Origin: Euglena gracilis
Lineage: Eukaryota; Euglenida; Euglenophyceae; Euglenales
Direction: 5' to 3'
Length of the DNA stretch: 64,000 bases
Assembly (NCBI GenBank): GCA_039621445.1
Contig: CP154954.1
Location: 72,579,359 to 72,643,358 of the forward strand
In this document: piece after piece, positions 1-24,000 of the stretch
Position numbering within the stretch: the stretch's first letter is position 1
Layout: every line of letters begins with the position of its first letter
The notes under the pieces: generated by a model
The model's database searches: none
What the model was told of the DNA's origin: nothing
Seen by the model: only the letters and a program-made list of their open reading frames with translations
Program-made: the position numbers and the translations under genes

Positions 1-347
1 TTAGAAATATAGAAGCTGTTACTTTTAGTGTATTATCGCTCAGTCGGGTGTATTATCGCTCAGTCGGTGATTATGTCGTTGGCCTTTGCTTTGTGGTGCC
101 CAATGTACCTGGCTAATCTCATACGACGAGCTCTGACGAAGATCACTTTGACAAGTGCTGTAGTGGATGATGGGCATGTTAAGGCTTCAGGTGTATCTGT
201 TGTTTTATTGAACGCTACAGACGTTGTGGTGTGTGAGCGTGTGTGGTGTGGTGCGCCCAAAGGTGTATGTGCGTGTGAACTTGTCAGTATTAATAATGGC
301 TGTCTTCACGTCTGAGTGTGTGTGTGTGTGTGTGTGCGTGTGTGTGG

Positions 348-572
348 CAGGGGTTTTTTTAGTCGTGGACCCCGGGGGGGAGGGGGGTAGGGTGGGTGGG
401 TCCGGCCGAGCCCCCCCCCCCCCGGGGGGGCCCCCCGGAGGGGGGTGGGATACTTTTCGGCGCCGAAGGCGCCGAAAAAATGCTATTTTTAGCACTTTTC
501 GCGATTTTTGGCCATTTTTTTTGCGGGTCCCCCGGGACACCGCCTCCCCCCCCGGTCTTAAAAAAACCCCTG
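348..572. mobile_element. hAT-type MITE, copy 1 (225 bp)
   Basis: Inverted ends CAGGGGTTTTTTTA and TTAAAAAAACCCCTG. Interior: GC-rich arms, a GGCGCCGAAGGCGCCG hairpin, then a TGCTATTTTTAGCA palindrome. Flanked by GTGTGTGG on both sides, an 8-bp target duplication (inside a GT tract, so less decisive than copies 2 and 3). No coding capacity. Confidence 0.85.
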
Positions 573-860
573 GTGTGTGGGCGCGCGTGCACGTGCGTGT
601 GCGTGCGCGCGTGCGTGCGTGTGCGTGTGTGCGTGTGTGCTTTGTGTGTGTATGTGTGTTTGCAGGCATTAGGGCATGATACATACGGGTGTGCCCGCCC
701 ATTCACATACATGCATTTTTGGGTGCCACAGCTTCATTGAGTGCAGGTATAATAATTTTACTTTTTAAAACCTTTTTAGGTTTTTTAGGAACACCGCCAC
801 ACACAATAATTTTGTCCACAGTGCATGATAGCCCAATGGTCTCTACTGGGGGCACACATA

Positions 861-1312
<452 letters not shown>

Positions 1313-1372
1313 GCATGTGCAAACGCGTCCGCAACGCAAGCGTGTGGCCGCCCCACCCGGTCGCCTGCAGAC

Positions 1373-12919
<11,547 letters not shown>

Positions 12920-15033
12920 TTGCCACAGGCTATTCGTCTGATCTCCAGAATGCAGTTGGTTTTCAGGGCTTCGACGATTCTGAAATGTCGCATTTTGGGC
13001 AAGTGGAAGGTCGAGGGCCGCCTTGTGCATCGTGAAACCTTGCCGCGGTTATCATCATGACATGCTCATTTTTATTTTATTTATCATTGTCATACGTTGT
13101 ACATTGCAGTCTCTCTCTTCTGAATCGGCGTTGCTGGGGGAACTCTTTGGGGGGAACTCCTTACCGACCCGAGAGTGTGTGCTTGTGGGGGAAGTGTGTT
13201 GCCACTCGGTGTGGTGCGCATGTGTTGTCAGTCTGTGCTACGGTTTCGCCCCAGGCTGGCAGGCGGGATATCGTCAGGGGTGACGATCCTGCCAACCCTC
13301 GTCCCTGACCGCTCTTGTGTGTGTGGTGCAGACCGTTAAAAACGAGCTGTGCGTCACCCTCCCAGGGGCCGGGGGAGGGGGGGGCTGAAAACACGAACCC
13401 CCCCAAAAGGCAGCACGGGACGGAAAAATGGTTCCACTTCCAATGGGGTACCCTCCGGGACAGCACCCTTTGGGGAGGGCTAGTCAAGGCCCTATCGGTG
13501 TGGAGATAGGCAGAAATTGCTGAAAAATATGGACGGCACCCGAAGGCTTGCGGTGCGAGCACGCAAATCTAAGCTGTCAGGATCAGCGGCTTAGAGTTGG
13601 GTACTCGCTGGTCCTGGGGTCACAGCACCAACCCCTGGGGTGGCCTGATCTGCGGTTGTTTGCAGAACTGCTGAGGGTTTGGCCCACAAAATGGGGCGGT
13701 GGGTGCCAGGCATGGGGGTGCGAAACAACCACGCCATGGAATTCTGGGAAAAATGGAAAGCTCCATGGTACGTAGGTCACTGCGTAAATCTCCCTCTCTC
13801 TGTGTGTATGTGCGCGGGCGCGTACGTGCGTGCGTGTGTTGTGTGCGCGCACGTGCATGCGTGTGTTTGTTGTGTGCACGCACGCGTGTTTCTCCTGCAA
13901 CTTATTTTATGTTTAATTCTTATTTGCTTTATACCTATGTGGAAAACTGCTGCTGACACATTCAATATTTCATAGAAATGCCTTCATTCTGGAGCTGTCG
14001 CAGGTGCCTCTGCTCCCCTTTCTTCAGCCGAGTCTCCCATTGGTATTGATGGGACCCTCGTCAACCCCTTTCGCTTGGGGCATTTCATTCGGCGTTTTTC
14101 CACGTGCTGCTGATTGTGCTTGCTTCTGTGTTATTCATGTGTAACACAAACCTTTCATCAGTGGTGAAAACCCAAATAAGAACCTATGAAATAACCCCAC
14201 ACCCCCAAACGAGCAAAATTAAGAACATTAACCCGTATGCCCCCCCCCATTTCACCATTTCAAGACACCCCACTGACAGTGTGATGCCTGGAGCAGGGTG
14301 CCCACCAGGGAGGATTCTCGATTCAGTTAACCCCTGCGTGCCCCGACCCCCCAAGATGTTGGTGGGAGTGTCTTTGAGAGTGTGTGTGCGGGTTTGAAAG
14401 GTTTGAAAGACAGTTTTGAGGAGAGTGTCCGGTTATGTGGGACACCCCCCCTGACAAGAGGGGGTCCGAACCATGCCCGATGATGGGGAGCCCAAAGGCC
14501 CAGGTCAAGGCAATCCCCCCCCCCCCGTGTGCCTCTGTGCCTCTGGGCAAGGCAGGCGGCCAACCCGGCGTGTCCTCGCCCCGAGGATTGCCTTCGGGGC
14601 AGAGCACCCCTGTCCCCTGCTTTTATACCGAACCCTCACTGGGTGGTGTGCTGTGGATCTGTCCGGGCAGCTGGAAATTTTTATCATCTTGATCTTAATC
14701 CTTAATGGATTTCAGCCAATCTTTTTTTGTTGGTGGGGGCGGAGACCGTCAGGTGGGTGGGCGGGTGGGTGGCTCGGAAGACCCTCTGCGCCTGTGTGGG
14801 TGTGTCCTTGGCAACAGTGGAGGGTTTGGGCTCGGGGATCTGGAACTCTCCAACTGGACCTCTGGTGTGGACAAGCACCCCTCATGCCCATCAGCGTTCT
14901 GGACACGTTACGGCCACATCGCGTGTGGGGTGGCCAGTCCTCGTGTCACCTGTTCCCGTCCGACGCAGGGCATCCGACCCGCGGAATATCACGCAATGGT
15001 CCCCCAGCCCCGCTGAGGTGCGGGGGAGTCGGG
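12920..15033. other. Intergenic region between the phosphatase and CH-protein genes
   Basis: 2.1 kb containing an imperfect GT tract (13798-13890) and C-tract fragments. No convincing exon was seen. A short tryptophan-rich frame at about 13690-13773 (HAMEFWEKWKAPWY) has no supporting junctions. Regulatory sites could not be identified. Confidence 0.6.
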
Positions 15034-15078
15034 ATGAGCCTGCCGCGGGAGATCCTGAAGTGGATCCAGGGCCTCGGC
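15034..15078 (+). CDS. CH-protein exon 1 (start)
   Basis: ATG followed by [14 protein letters not shown], equivalent to RSVLRWLQGLDL at the start of the SPATA4 CH domain. The intron begins CTACGCAC and ends GTGCGTGGCG, so its ends pair (CGCAC/GTGCG). The join gives GLG-PDLSYS in frame. No GT-AG reading keeps the frame. Confidence 0.75.
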
Positions 15079-18000
15079 CTACGCACGTCCCCTTTGCTGA
15101 TGGCCTTTTTCAGAGCGGACAGCATGGGATCAGGCTGTCGCTTAAGGGTTCGTAAATACCCTGGGGGCTGGACTGCCTGCAGCTGGTCCAAATTTGGCTA
15201 ATGAGAATCCCAGTGGACCCCCCCAGGTGGGGGGTCTGGGTCTGCTAGCAGGGCTAGCTAGTGAAAAAAATCTTTCCAGTGACTGGCGTGAAGTGCCAAT
15301 TTTTTTTGGACCCCCAAAACTTGCCAAAAAACCCATTTTCGGCCACTTTCGGATTTTTTTGAGCAAAAATTAGCCAAAAAGCAGATTAAAAATCTTTCCA
15401 CCTTGGATTTCCACCTTGGAGTGCAGTGCTGGAGGAATTTTTTTTTCCAGTTGGGGGGACCGCGACCCCCCCCCCCCAGGGGTTGCATGGGAGTCAAGCA
15501 CCAGTGAAAATGGCGGAAAAGGGCCGGAAATGGCTGAAAATACCTTAAGTGGCCGAAAATGGCAAAAATCTGGGGGTCAACTATGGGGGCTTGACGGGAA
15601 TCCCCGCGGGAATCCCGGCTCCCCCCCACCAGGCCACCAGGCCTTCCCGTATTTCCGGGTCGCCAATTTTTAGTCAAAATTCCTTCGGTGCCTCCGACAA
15701 CGAAGGAGTTTTCTTTGAGAAGGTGCCATGGTGGGTGGGTGGGGGGTCCGCCCCCCCCCCCACCAGGCCTTCCCGAACAGCCCTGGGGAAGGGGTCTAGC
15801 TGGTGGTTTTTTTTCCAGTGTCCAGCAAAATGTCCAGCCATTGGACCCCCCCCCCCCATTGTCCTGGAGCAAAAGTCTGCATGGGATGGAGCGTGAAGGC
15901 AAACCATCAATTTTGCATTATTTGCTGTTTACACCCCAGCTGTGATTCCTTTCAGTGGGGTTACCGTCCATTTATTTTATTTTATTTTTCTTAACCCCTG
16001 GGGTGGGCATACCAAGAGTAACTGCATGCTGACAAGGTACTGACTGCATCCCTGGGGCGAACAGCACACCCCCAAAAGCCGCCCAAAGGAGGGCAACCTG
16101 GGAAAATCATTGGAAGTGGTGGCACCGTAAAAAAAAACCATGCCATGTATCAAGCCATGTATCCTTCTTGTCAGCACCGAAAACTCTTGAATAACAACAC
16201 TGCAAAATTATGTGAAATTACAACCTCCCCCATGTGTTTCGGAAAGCTGCATATTGTGAAGCAAGGTCGATCATTTACTTTTTCAAAAAAGCCCCTTCCT
16301 GCAACTTCACCCCAGGAAAATATTTTGGACCCCACATAATGGCAAGTTTGATGGTGGGGATGCTGTGTGAATCGACTATTGGACTAAACTTGGCAAACTT
16401 GGTAAGTGGAAGAGGTCGCTTCATCGAGGTTGCTGCGTCGAGGGGGGCTTCAAATACAAATTCGGGTTTATACTGGGATCAGGGGTTTTTTTAGTCGTGG
16501 ACCCCCGGGGGGGGGGTGGGTGGGTCCGGCCGAGCCCCCCCCCCCCGGGGGGGTCCCCCCGGAGGGGGGTGGGATATACTTTTCGGCGCCGCAGGCGCCG
16601 AAAAAATGCTATTTTTAGCACTTTTCGCGATTTTTCGGCCATTTTTTTGTGGGTCCCCCGGGAGGCCCCCCAGGGGGTGGGTGGGTGGGGGGGGACCCCC
16701 CCCCTCCCCCCCCGGTCTTAAAAAACCCCTGACTGGGATCCCCCCCCGCATCGTTAAAGATGTGCGTGGCGCCCGACCTGTCCTACTCCGTCAAGAACCC
16801 GAAGCGCGACTTCAGCAATGGCTTCCTCCTGGCGGAGATCCTGTCGCGGTACTGGCGGGAGGTGCCCCTGCACTCTTTCGACACCGGGTCCTCCCTTATC
16901 AAGAAGGCAGCCCAGGGGACCCCTATCTTGTTTTGTGTCCGCCAGACGATGCTGTGATGCCAGTGGGTACCTCTTCGCTTTTTCTGAAATGAATCTGAAG
17001 CCTGCGTCTGCACAAAAGCAATCATCGGCAGTACACAAGTCACATTATTTCCAAAGACACGTCACATCACCCAACCCATGGACATTGCAAACAGCTTTGT
17101 TCTTGGACAATTCATTCAAGCAATTCCTTGTTAAGCCTGAAACATGTCTGCGGCGGGCTCCCCCGCCGTCGACAACTGGCAGACTCTGGAGAAGGTGCTG
17201 AAAAAGCGGGGGTTCCACCTCTCTCGTGACGTCATAGATGGCGTGCCCAGGGCCACTCAAAGGGTCAGGGAAATTTATCTGGTTTTGCTGTTGCGTTTTC
17301 CTGTTATTCCTCTTATTGCCTTTTATTTCCAATAGTTTCTTATTATTCTCAATTCTTATCCGTTTTCGTCCTGAAAAATAATTCTTGTTTGTGGCTGGTT
17401 GAACTCACACTCTGTTGGGTGTGTAGAGGAAAAAGGCCACATTTCTTACTAGGTATGGGGGCTTCGAGCAGCCAAGGTGTCTCCTGGGATTCTCATCTTC
17501 ACCTTACAATTGCCTTTCAGACTGAAAGGCCCCCTCGCTACAGCGGGCCTTGTTTGTCACGGCCCGGCTTGCGGTGGCCCTGCCACCGATGCACCAGAAA
17601 AACGGGCACGTTGTCCCACTGCTGGAGAACATCTACACCTTCCTGACGAAGCGCGAGATCCAGCGCAGAGTTTTTTTTTTTAAGTCGAGTAGGTTTTGAA
17701 GTTGGATAAGTGGGGGACTGGTTAGTCAGCCCCCCCCCCCCCCCCAATGCCCCCTTCCAGGGGTTGAACCATGCCGAGGGGGTACCAATTGAATACCCCC
17801 ATTTCACAACACAAAGCGCTTCTTTTTCTGCCCCGAAAGTGAGTCCCAAAGTCCAGCAAGGACCCTGATCCAGAGCTTTTCCATGTTGGAGCACGAGGAG
17901 GTGGCGAAGCCAGATTTCTCCCCCGCTCGGGGCCAGGCTCCCTCGAAGGCACCATCAACACCTGCCTGTTGAATGCGCCGGCACCTCATCACAAACGCCG

Positions 18001-21000
18001 TGCATTTTCACGCATGCCAGTACCATTTCTGACATCTAGCCAACATTGCTGTGTGTGTGTGTGTGTGTTTGGCGAGATGAATGGCAAATTGCGTGCTGCA
18101 TGTGTGTGTGTGTGTGTGTGTGTATGTGTGTGTGTATGTGTGTGTGTGCGTGCGCGCGCGCGTGCGGCAGCCCCCGGCTCCCCCCGGGGCCAGGCCCCGC
18201 AGCCCTCATGTTGACCCGCACCGCGGACTCGCAGGCGAGCAGCGCCCTCCACGGCCTGCAGCCCGGCTGCTTTTTAAGGAAGGTCGCACTCCCTGGGGGG
18301 GATTCCATGAGCAGGCACACCCCACACAGGTATTTCTTGAATTTCTTGAATTTTTTTTAAACTTTGGAACCCGGGGGGACAAGGGCTTTTTGGGTCCCCC
18401 GCCAGAGGTGGAGCTTTGGCCATTTTTGGCCTTTTTCGCATGAATCGCCGATTTTTTCGACCCCTAAATTGACACGCAGAAAGTGATTCCCCTCCCCCCT
18501 GGGGGGTGTGAGTACCCCCCGGTCCTGATAAATCCCCCCCCCCCCCGTCCCCGTAGTGCAAGGCACCCCCAGGGCTGACAAAACAAGCCGGCCAGCAGCC
18601 CCTCCACAACACCCCGGCCGGCGGGGTCCCCGGTGGCATCAAGGCGCCGAAGCCCAAGCCCATGCAGGAGTCGCTGAGCACGGAGGCGACGGACACGCAC
18701 AACGTGAAGGCCAGGCCGCCGGGGTCTTCATCGAAGTGGCTGGTTTGCAGATCGGAAATTTTCTACAGCAAACATTTTGTGGTACCTCCCCCCCCCCTTG
18801 TCCAACGACTGGGCTTGTCTAACGACCACCCCCCCGGTCAGAGACGATCTTTTTGTATACGATGTTGGTTCAGTACTTGCAAAAGAAATTGTGTGATTTT
18901 ATTTTCGGTTTAGTTGCATTTGCATGTTCCAGTGATGCTTTTTTTTGCAATTTGTTTGGGATTACCACCCTAAAATGGCTGAAAATGCCAAAACGGCACA
19001 AAAAAGGCCAAAAGCTCCCCAAAATAGTCACAAATCACCCCAAAATGACTGAAATTTATGGAAGTGTGAGATTGTTCCAAACGGCTGAAATTTGATTCCA
19101 GTTGGCCAAAAATGGCCAAAAATAGGCAAAAATGGCCTGAAATTGGCCAAAAATGGCCAAAAGTGGCCAAAAATGGCCTGAAATTGGGCAAAAAGTGGCC
19201 CAAAATTGCCAAAAGTGGCCAAAAGTTGCCCAAAATGGCCAGAAGTGGCCAAAAAATGGCTAAAGAAACCCAAAATGGCCAACAGTGGCCAAGAATGGCT
19301 AAATGAAACCAAACGTGGCAAAAAATGGCCAAAAGTGACCCAAAAAATCCCAAGGGTGGCCAAAAAATGGCCAAAAGTGGCCAAAAATGGCAGAAGTCGT
19401 CAAAAATGCCGAAAATAGCCCAAAGTTGTCCAAAATGACCCCCATACGTGGCCAATTTATTGCCGGCCTGGGGCCCACCCCCCTTGTCTAACGACCACCC
19501 CCCCTGGTCGGAGACGAACATTGGCCAATTTAGCGACCGCTCCCCCGGTCGGAGACGAACATTAGTGGTCGTTGGACAAGGGGGGGGGGAGGTAGTATGT
19601 GGTTTTCTAAACAGCATGTTTACCCAGACAGCTTGGGTTGGATTTTGTCAATCCAATCGTATCCGTTACATATATTTTTGCCTTCTTGTCACACAAGCTG
19701 GGGCAGGGACAAGGTATTCCGCGCAATTTTACATTACAATTTTACGTTTTTTTTTGTGCAAAGTGTGGGTTGTCAAATGATGGCACCTGTTTTCCCCAGC
19801 TGCATTTTGTCCCATGTTTTTTACATTGTCATTTTCTGCCAAGGGGGTCTATCAGTGGTTGAGCCCGGGGGGGGGGGGTATAACCTTGGGGGGGGGGATC
19901 GGGTGCAGCGGAGCATTCAACATGTGCACTGTTCCCTAAAACTGGGGCAAAGCGACCCAACAATCTCCGCACAGATCGGTCCCGGCCGCCTGCGGGCGTT
20001 CACGGAGGTGACGGTGAAGGCGGTGGACAACATCGCGCTGCTGCGCGGCATCCGGGCCAGAGATCCACTCACCTCCTGTGTGACTGTGTGACAGTGTGAC
20101 CCCACCCCCGGGGGCTGGGTGGGTTTTCGAAACCGTGGGTGGGTGGGTTGGACCCGGGGAAAGGTGCCCCCCTGGCGCGTGACTCAGACTAAGGTGACTC
20201 ACACCCATGTGAGTTCCCTCAGAGACTCACACAGGCCACCGAGTGAATCGGTGATGCGGGCCGACCCGGGGGTGGGCGCCTCGGTGCTGAGCGACCCGTC
20301 GGTGCACGCCACCCCGTTCGCCGCTCCGGGGTTTGACAGTGTGCCGCCCAGGGGAAGGCGGACGCGGCTTGGATGGACTGAGGTGGTGGTGAACTGCAAG
20401 GTTTTTGTTTCGACCGGCTGTTCTTGTTTACCCCCCCCCCCTTGTCTAAGCACCACCCTTGTCTAAGCACCACCCCCCCGGTTCTTACCCATCTTTTTAA
20501 AGGTCATCGTCACGGGGAGGTTTATTTTGTGTGCATTTTTAAGGGAAATTTCTCAAAAATTTCGAAATCTTTGCAATTTCTGAGACCTGATTTGGTGAGG
20601 TATTGCTGATTTCTGCCTCCAAATGTGTGTAAGTTCAACAGTGGGCCTCCAAAATAAGGGGAATTTTTCCTTTTCGGCGCGAAGCGCCGGATTTTTTTTG
20701 CATTCAAATTTTTCTCCCTTGTCTAAGCACCACCCCCCTGGTTCTTACCCATATTTTGGCAAAATAAGCACCCCCCCCCCCGGTTCTTACCCATCTTTTC
20801 CGGTGCTTAGACAAGGGGGGGGGGAGGTATGTCTCGTGTGTTGAGAGCCTCCATTCGTTCTTTATTTAGCAAAAAAAATGAAATCAAATAATCCCCCCGG
20901 ATTTTGTGCTTTTTTTTTGCACACACTGCATGCAGGCAAAGGCAAAACAGTCTAAAGTTGCAGGCGGAGTCGGTTTAAAGATTTGCACCTGCCAGTCTGT

Positions 21001-24000
21001 TTCCGCGGTGGGATGTCGGTTGTGTCCCGCCTCACCCCTGTGTGGCCGGCCACGCCGCCCAGCAACGTGCAGCAGCTGATGTCCATGATGTGCCGCGACG
21101 CCTTCCGTGCCTCGTCCGCCGCCATCAATGATGCTGCACGTGGAACTGTTTGCAAATCTGGGGAGGTGCAATCAAATACAGTCTGGATATTCATTCGTAT
21201 CCTTGTTTTTCCATTGCATTTCATATCCGCACTTTGTTTCATTTTTTCCCCCACATTTCCCGGACACATTTTGAGATATTTATGGAAATATTCATTCACG
21301 GAATAACTTGTGGATGCCATTCAGGTGGAGGGGTTTTCTAAAGAAACTTCCATGGTCTCTGGGCCGAGCTCTCAAGAACACTCCCATGGAATGGGCCCTG
21401 TTGGACTTCCGTCCATTCACCCCCCAGGGCCGGCACCACAGAAATGCTGTCGGCGTGAAACGATTGTGTCTTGTTTAAGACGTCAGCGAGGAAGTGCAAA
21501 TGTGTGGCCAGGAATTGGGAATTGGAATTTAGGAACCACCTCCCCCCTGCCCTTGACACGGCTTGTCCAAGGACACCCCCCTGTGTCAACCCCTCTTCCC
21601 CCCCCATATTTTGACGTGTCAAGGGCCGAAGGTAGCTGTTGGAATTCATTGGAAATCCAGCAGGTCTCGGCGTTTACTTACAGGAGCTTCCTGGCAGCGC
21701 ATTCCCAAATCGCTGACCCCTCCCGGTCGTTAAAGACACGATGGACTGAGCTGAACTCTCTTTGGGGTAGTCACAGCCCAAATTTCAAAATAAAACACAA
21801 TTTTCGCAATTTTGGGAACAACATTGTGCTCCCAAAAATATGCAAAATCTATTAGCCAAGAGCCATTGACAAAAAAATTGACGAAAAGTTCAGTTGCAAG
21901 CAAAAATTGGGCGCCCTGGGAGGCTCTTTTTTTGAGCCGAAATCATTTCCCACGGGGTCCGCCCCATATATTCACTTAACACCTGTGGCCCCTCCCTCGG
22001 GGGCTGGGTGGGTTTTGAAAGTGGGTGGGTGGGTGGGCGGGGACCCTGGACCCCGGGCCGGGCTGGTCTTGAACAGTTTCTGGCTGATTCTGGATGGGTT
22101 CTGGGTGGCTGAGTTGACGGGGTCGTGTGTGGGTGGCTTTCCAAAGAAAGTGGCAGGTGGGTTTGGGCCTGGAGAAAACTGTCCCCCTCCAGGGGGAGGG
22201 TCAGTGAGTGAATGTATGACCCGCCCTGCCCCTGGTTCGTGAGCCGCCGGGACTACCTCGGGGCGGACAAGAAGGGGTACGTGTGGACGGCGCTGGGGAA
22301 GAAGGCCGCTGCCATCGCGGATTGCATCGAGGCGGACCCGGAGGAGTACGAGGCGTTCCTGACCGGGTCCCGCCTCCCCACAAGGAATGAGGAATGAGGA
22401 ACAGGAATTATGGATTATTGCAGGAATTAGGGATTAGGAATTAGCTGACGGTGCTGCTGCTGGCACGTGTTGTGAAGTGTGGTGCTGTGGTGTGGTATGG
22501 TGTGGCATGGCGCAGAATTTGGTGTGTGTGTTCAAATCCGCATGAATGCATGTCCCCGCCCCCACCATCTCAACTCACTATCGTCACTGACAAGCTGTCA
22601 TCCATCTTTTTTTTTTGCCTGCACAAGCCATGTGTACGATTGGTGACCAAGTGCAGGGTTGCGACGGCGTGCCAGGCCCCGCATTCGAGCTGTTTCGACC
22701 CCATCTTCGCGATGCAGTCCCCGGACCATAGATTCACCTTCCTTGGTGACCCCTCCATCGTGGCCGCTACACCCCATGGGGTGTGCCAAAGGTCACTCCG
22801 CTCGAGGCTGGGTTGGAGTTTTAAAGGGTTTGAGTGGGTGGTGGGTGGGGTGGGGTGGGTGGGTGGGTCGACCCTCCCCTCCTGGGGAGGTCACTGAGAG
22901 AAACTATGTCCCTTGACCACGACGACTGGCTCCAGGCCCAGGGGCTCGGCGTCAAGGTGGCCCAGGAGCTGAGCGCGCGCGACGCGGCCCTCGCCGCCAA
23001 ACTGGCGCTTGACCGGCTGCTGCCGGCGTACGGTCCGCTCCTCTCTTCCGGCCGCACAAATGCCCCCAGGCTTCGATTCGTGTGCGGACTCGGGAGGTCC
23101 TTGTGCAATCTCACCACAGGGCTGTATGGAAATCGCCCGAAACCCGTGGGTGTTGCTTGGGGTTGTCGACCCCCACCCCCATCCTGGTGGGGGGGCTTCC
23201 CGTATTTCTGGGGGCTGATTTTGGGGCCACAAATTTTCTTCAGCGCTTTCTTCCTTGCCCATTGCTGTGCTGGGTATCTAACGGTATTCTGATTACCCCG
23301 CAACTCCCCGTCCAGCCCGAGTTACGGCCATTTTTCGGCCAATTTCGGCCATTTTGTGCAGTTTTGGCCTGTTTTGACTTGGCCATTTTAGGGCAAAAAA
23401 TTAGAAAAAAAATCGAAAAAAAATTGTCCGAAACGATGTTTTTTGGCCTCCTGGACCGGGAAAAACTGTTTTTGAGCCGAAAGCGAGCGTTTTTTCGACC
23501 CGCCGTTTTGGGCCGCCTGGGGTGGGTGGGGGGATCCCCCCCACCAGGATTCTCATACAGCCCTGCCACAGCAAGGGATTGCCAAACCACCAAATATCGG
23601 GGGAGGGGATTTGTTTACATATAAAATTGGTTTGTAAAAAATTGTTGGGCAAAAAATCGCCCAAATATTTCCTCAAATATTTCCTCACCATTTTAAGGAT
23701 TTTTTCCAAGCCAATTTATGTATGACACCCCCCCCCCCCAGTGGTGTACGTTGCCCTGCTGTTTGATTTCCGCGAAAGAGGGGCTGGCCCTTCTTGCTGT
23801 CTGCGCCGTGCCGCAGTGTAGTGGGGGGTGGAAGCCTGTCACCGTCGCTGCGGGAGGGGATCCTGCGGCTCATTTACGCCCACGTCGCTGCCGCAGACGT
23901 GCCCAGCTTTGGCCGGGAGGGGGTCATTTTTGTTCAATGTTGTCCTGTTTTGTTCCCAAGCCATCCCTTCTCTTAGTCACTGGCCGACCCCCCTCCCCCC

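Noticed and set aside
13690-13773. Tryptophan-rich frame HAMEFWEKWKAPWY between genes
   Set aside because: No homology recognised and no junction that would connect it to either neighbour.
18970-19617. 215-residue antisense frame with Leu-Ala-Ile-Phe-Gly-His repeats
   Set aside because: Translation of the TGGCC/AAAA array inside a MITE.
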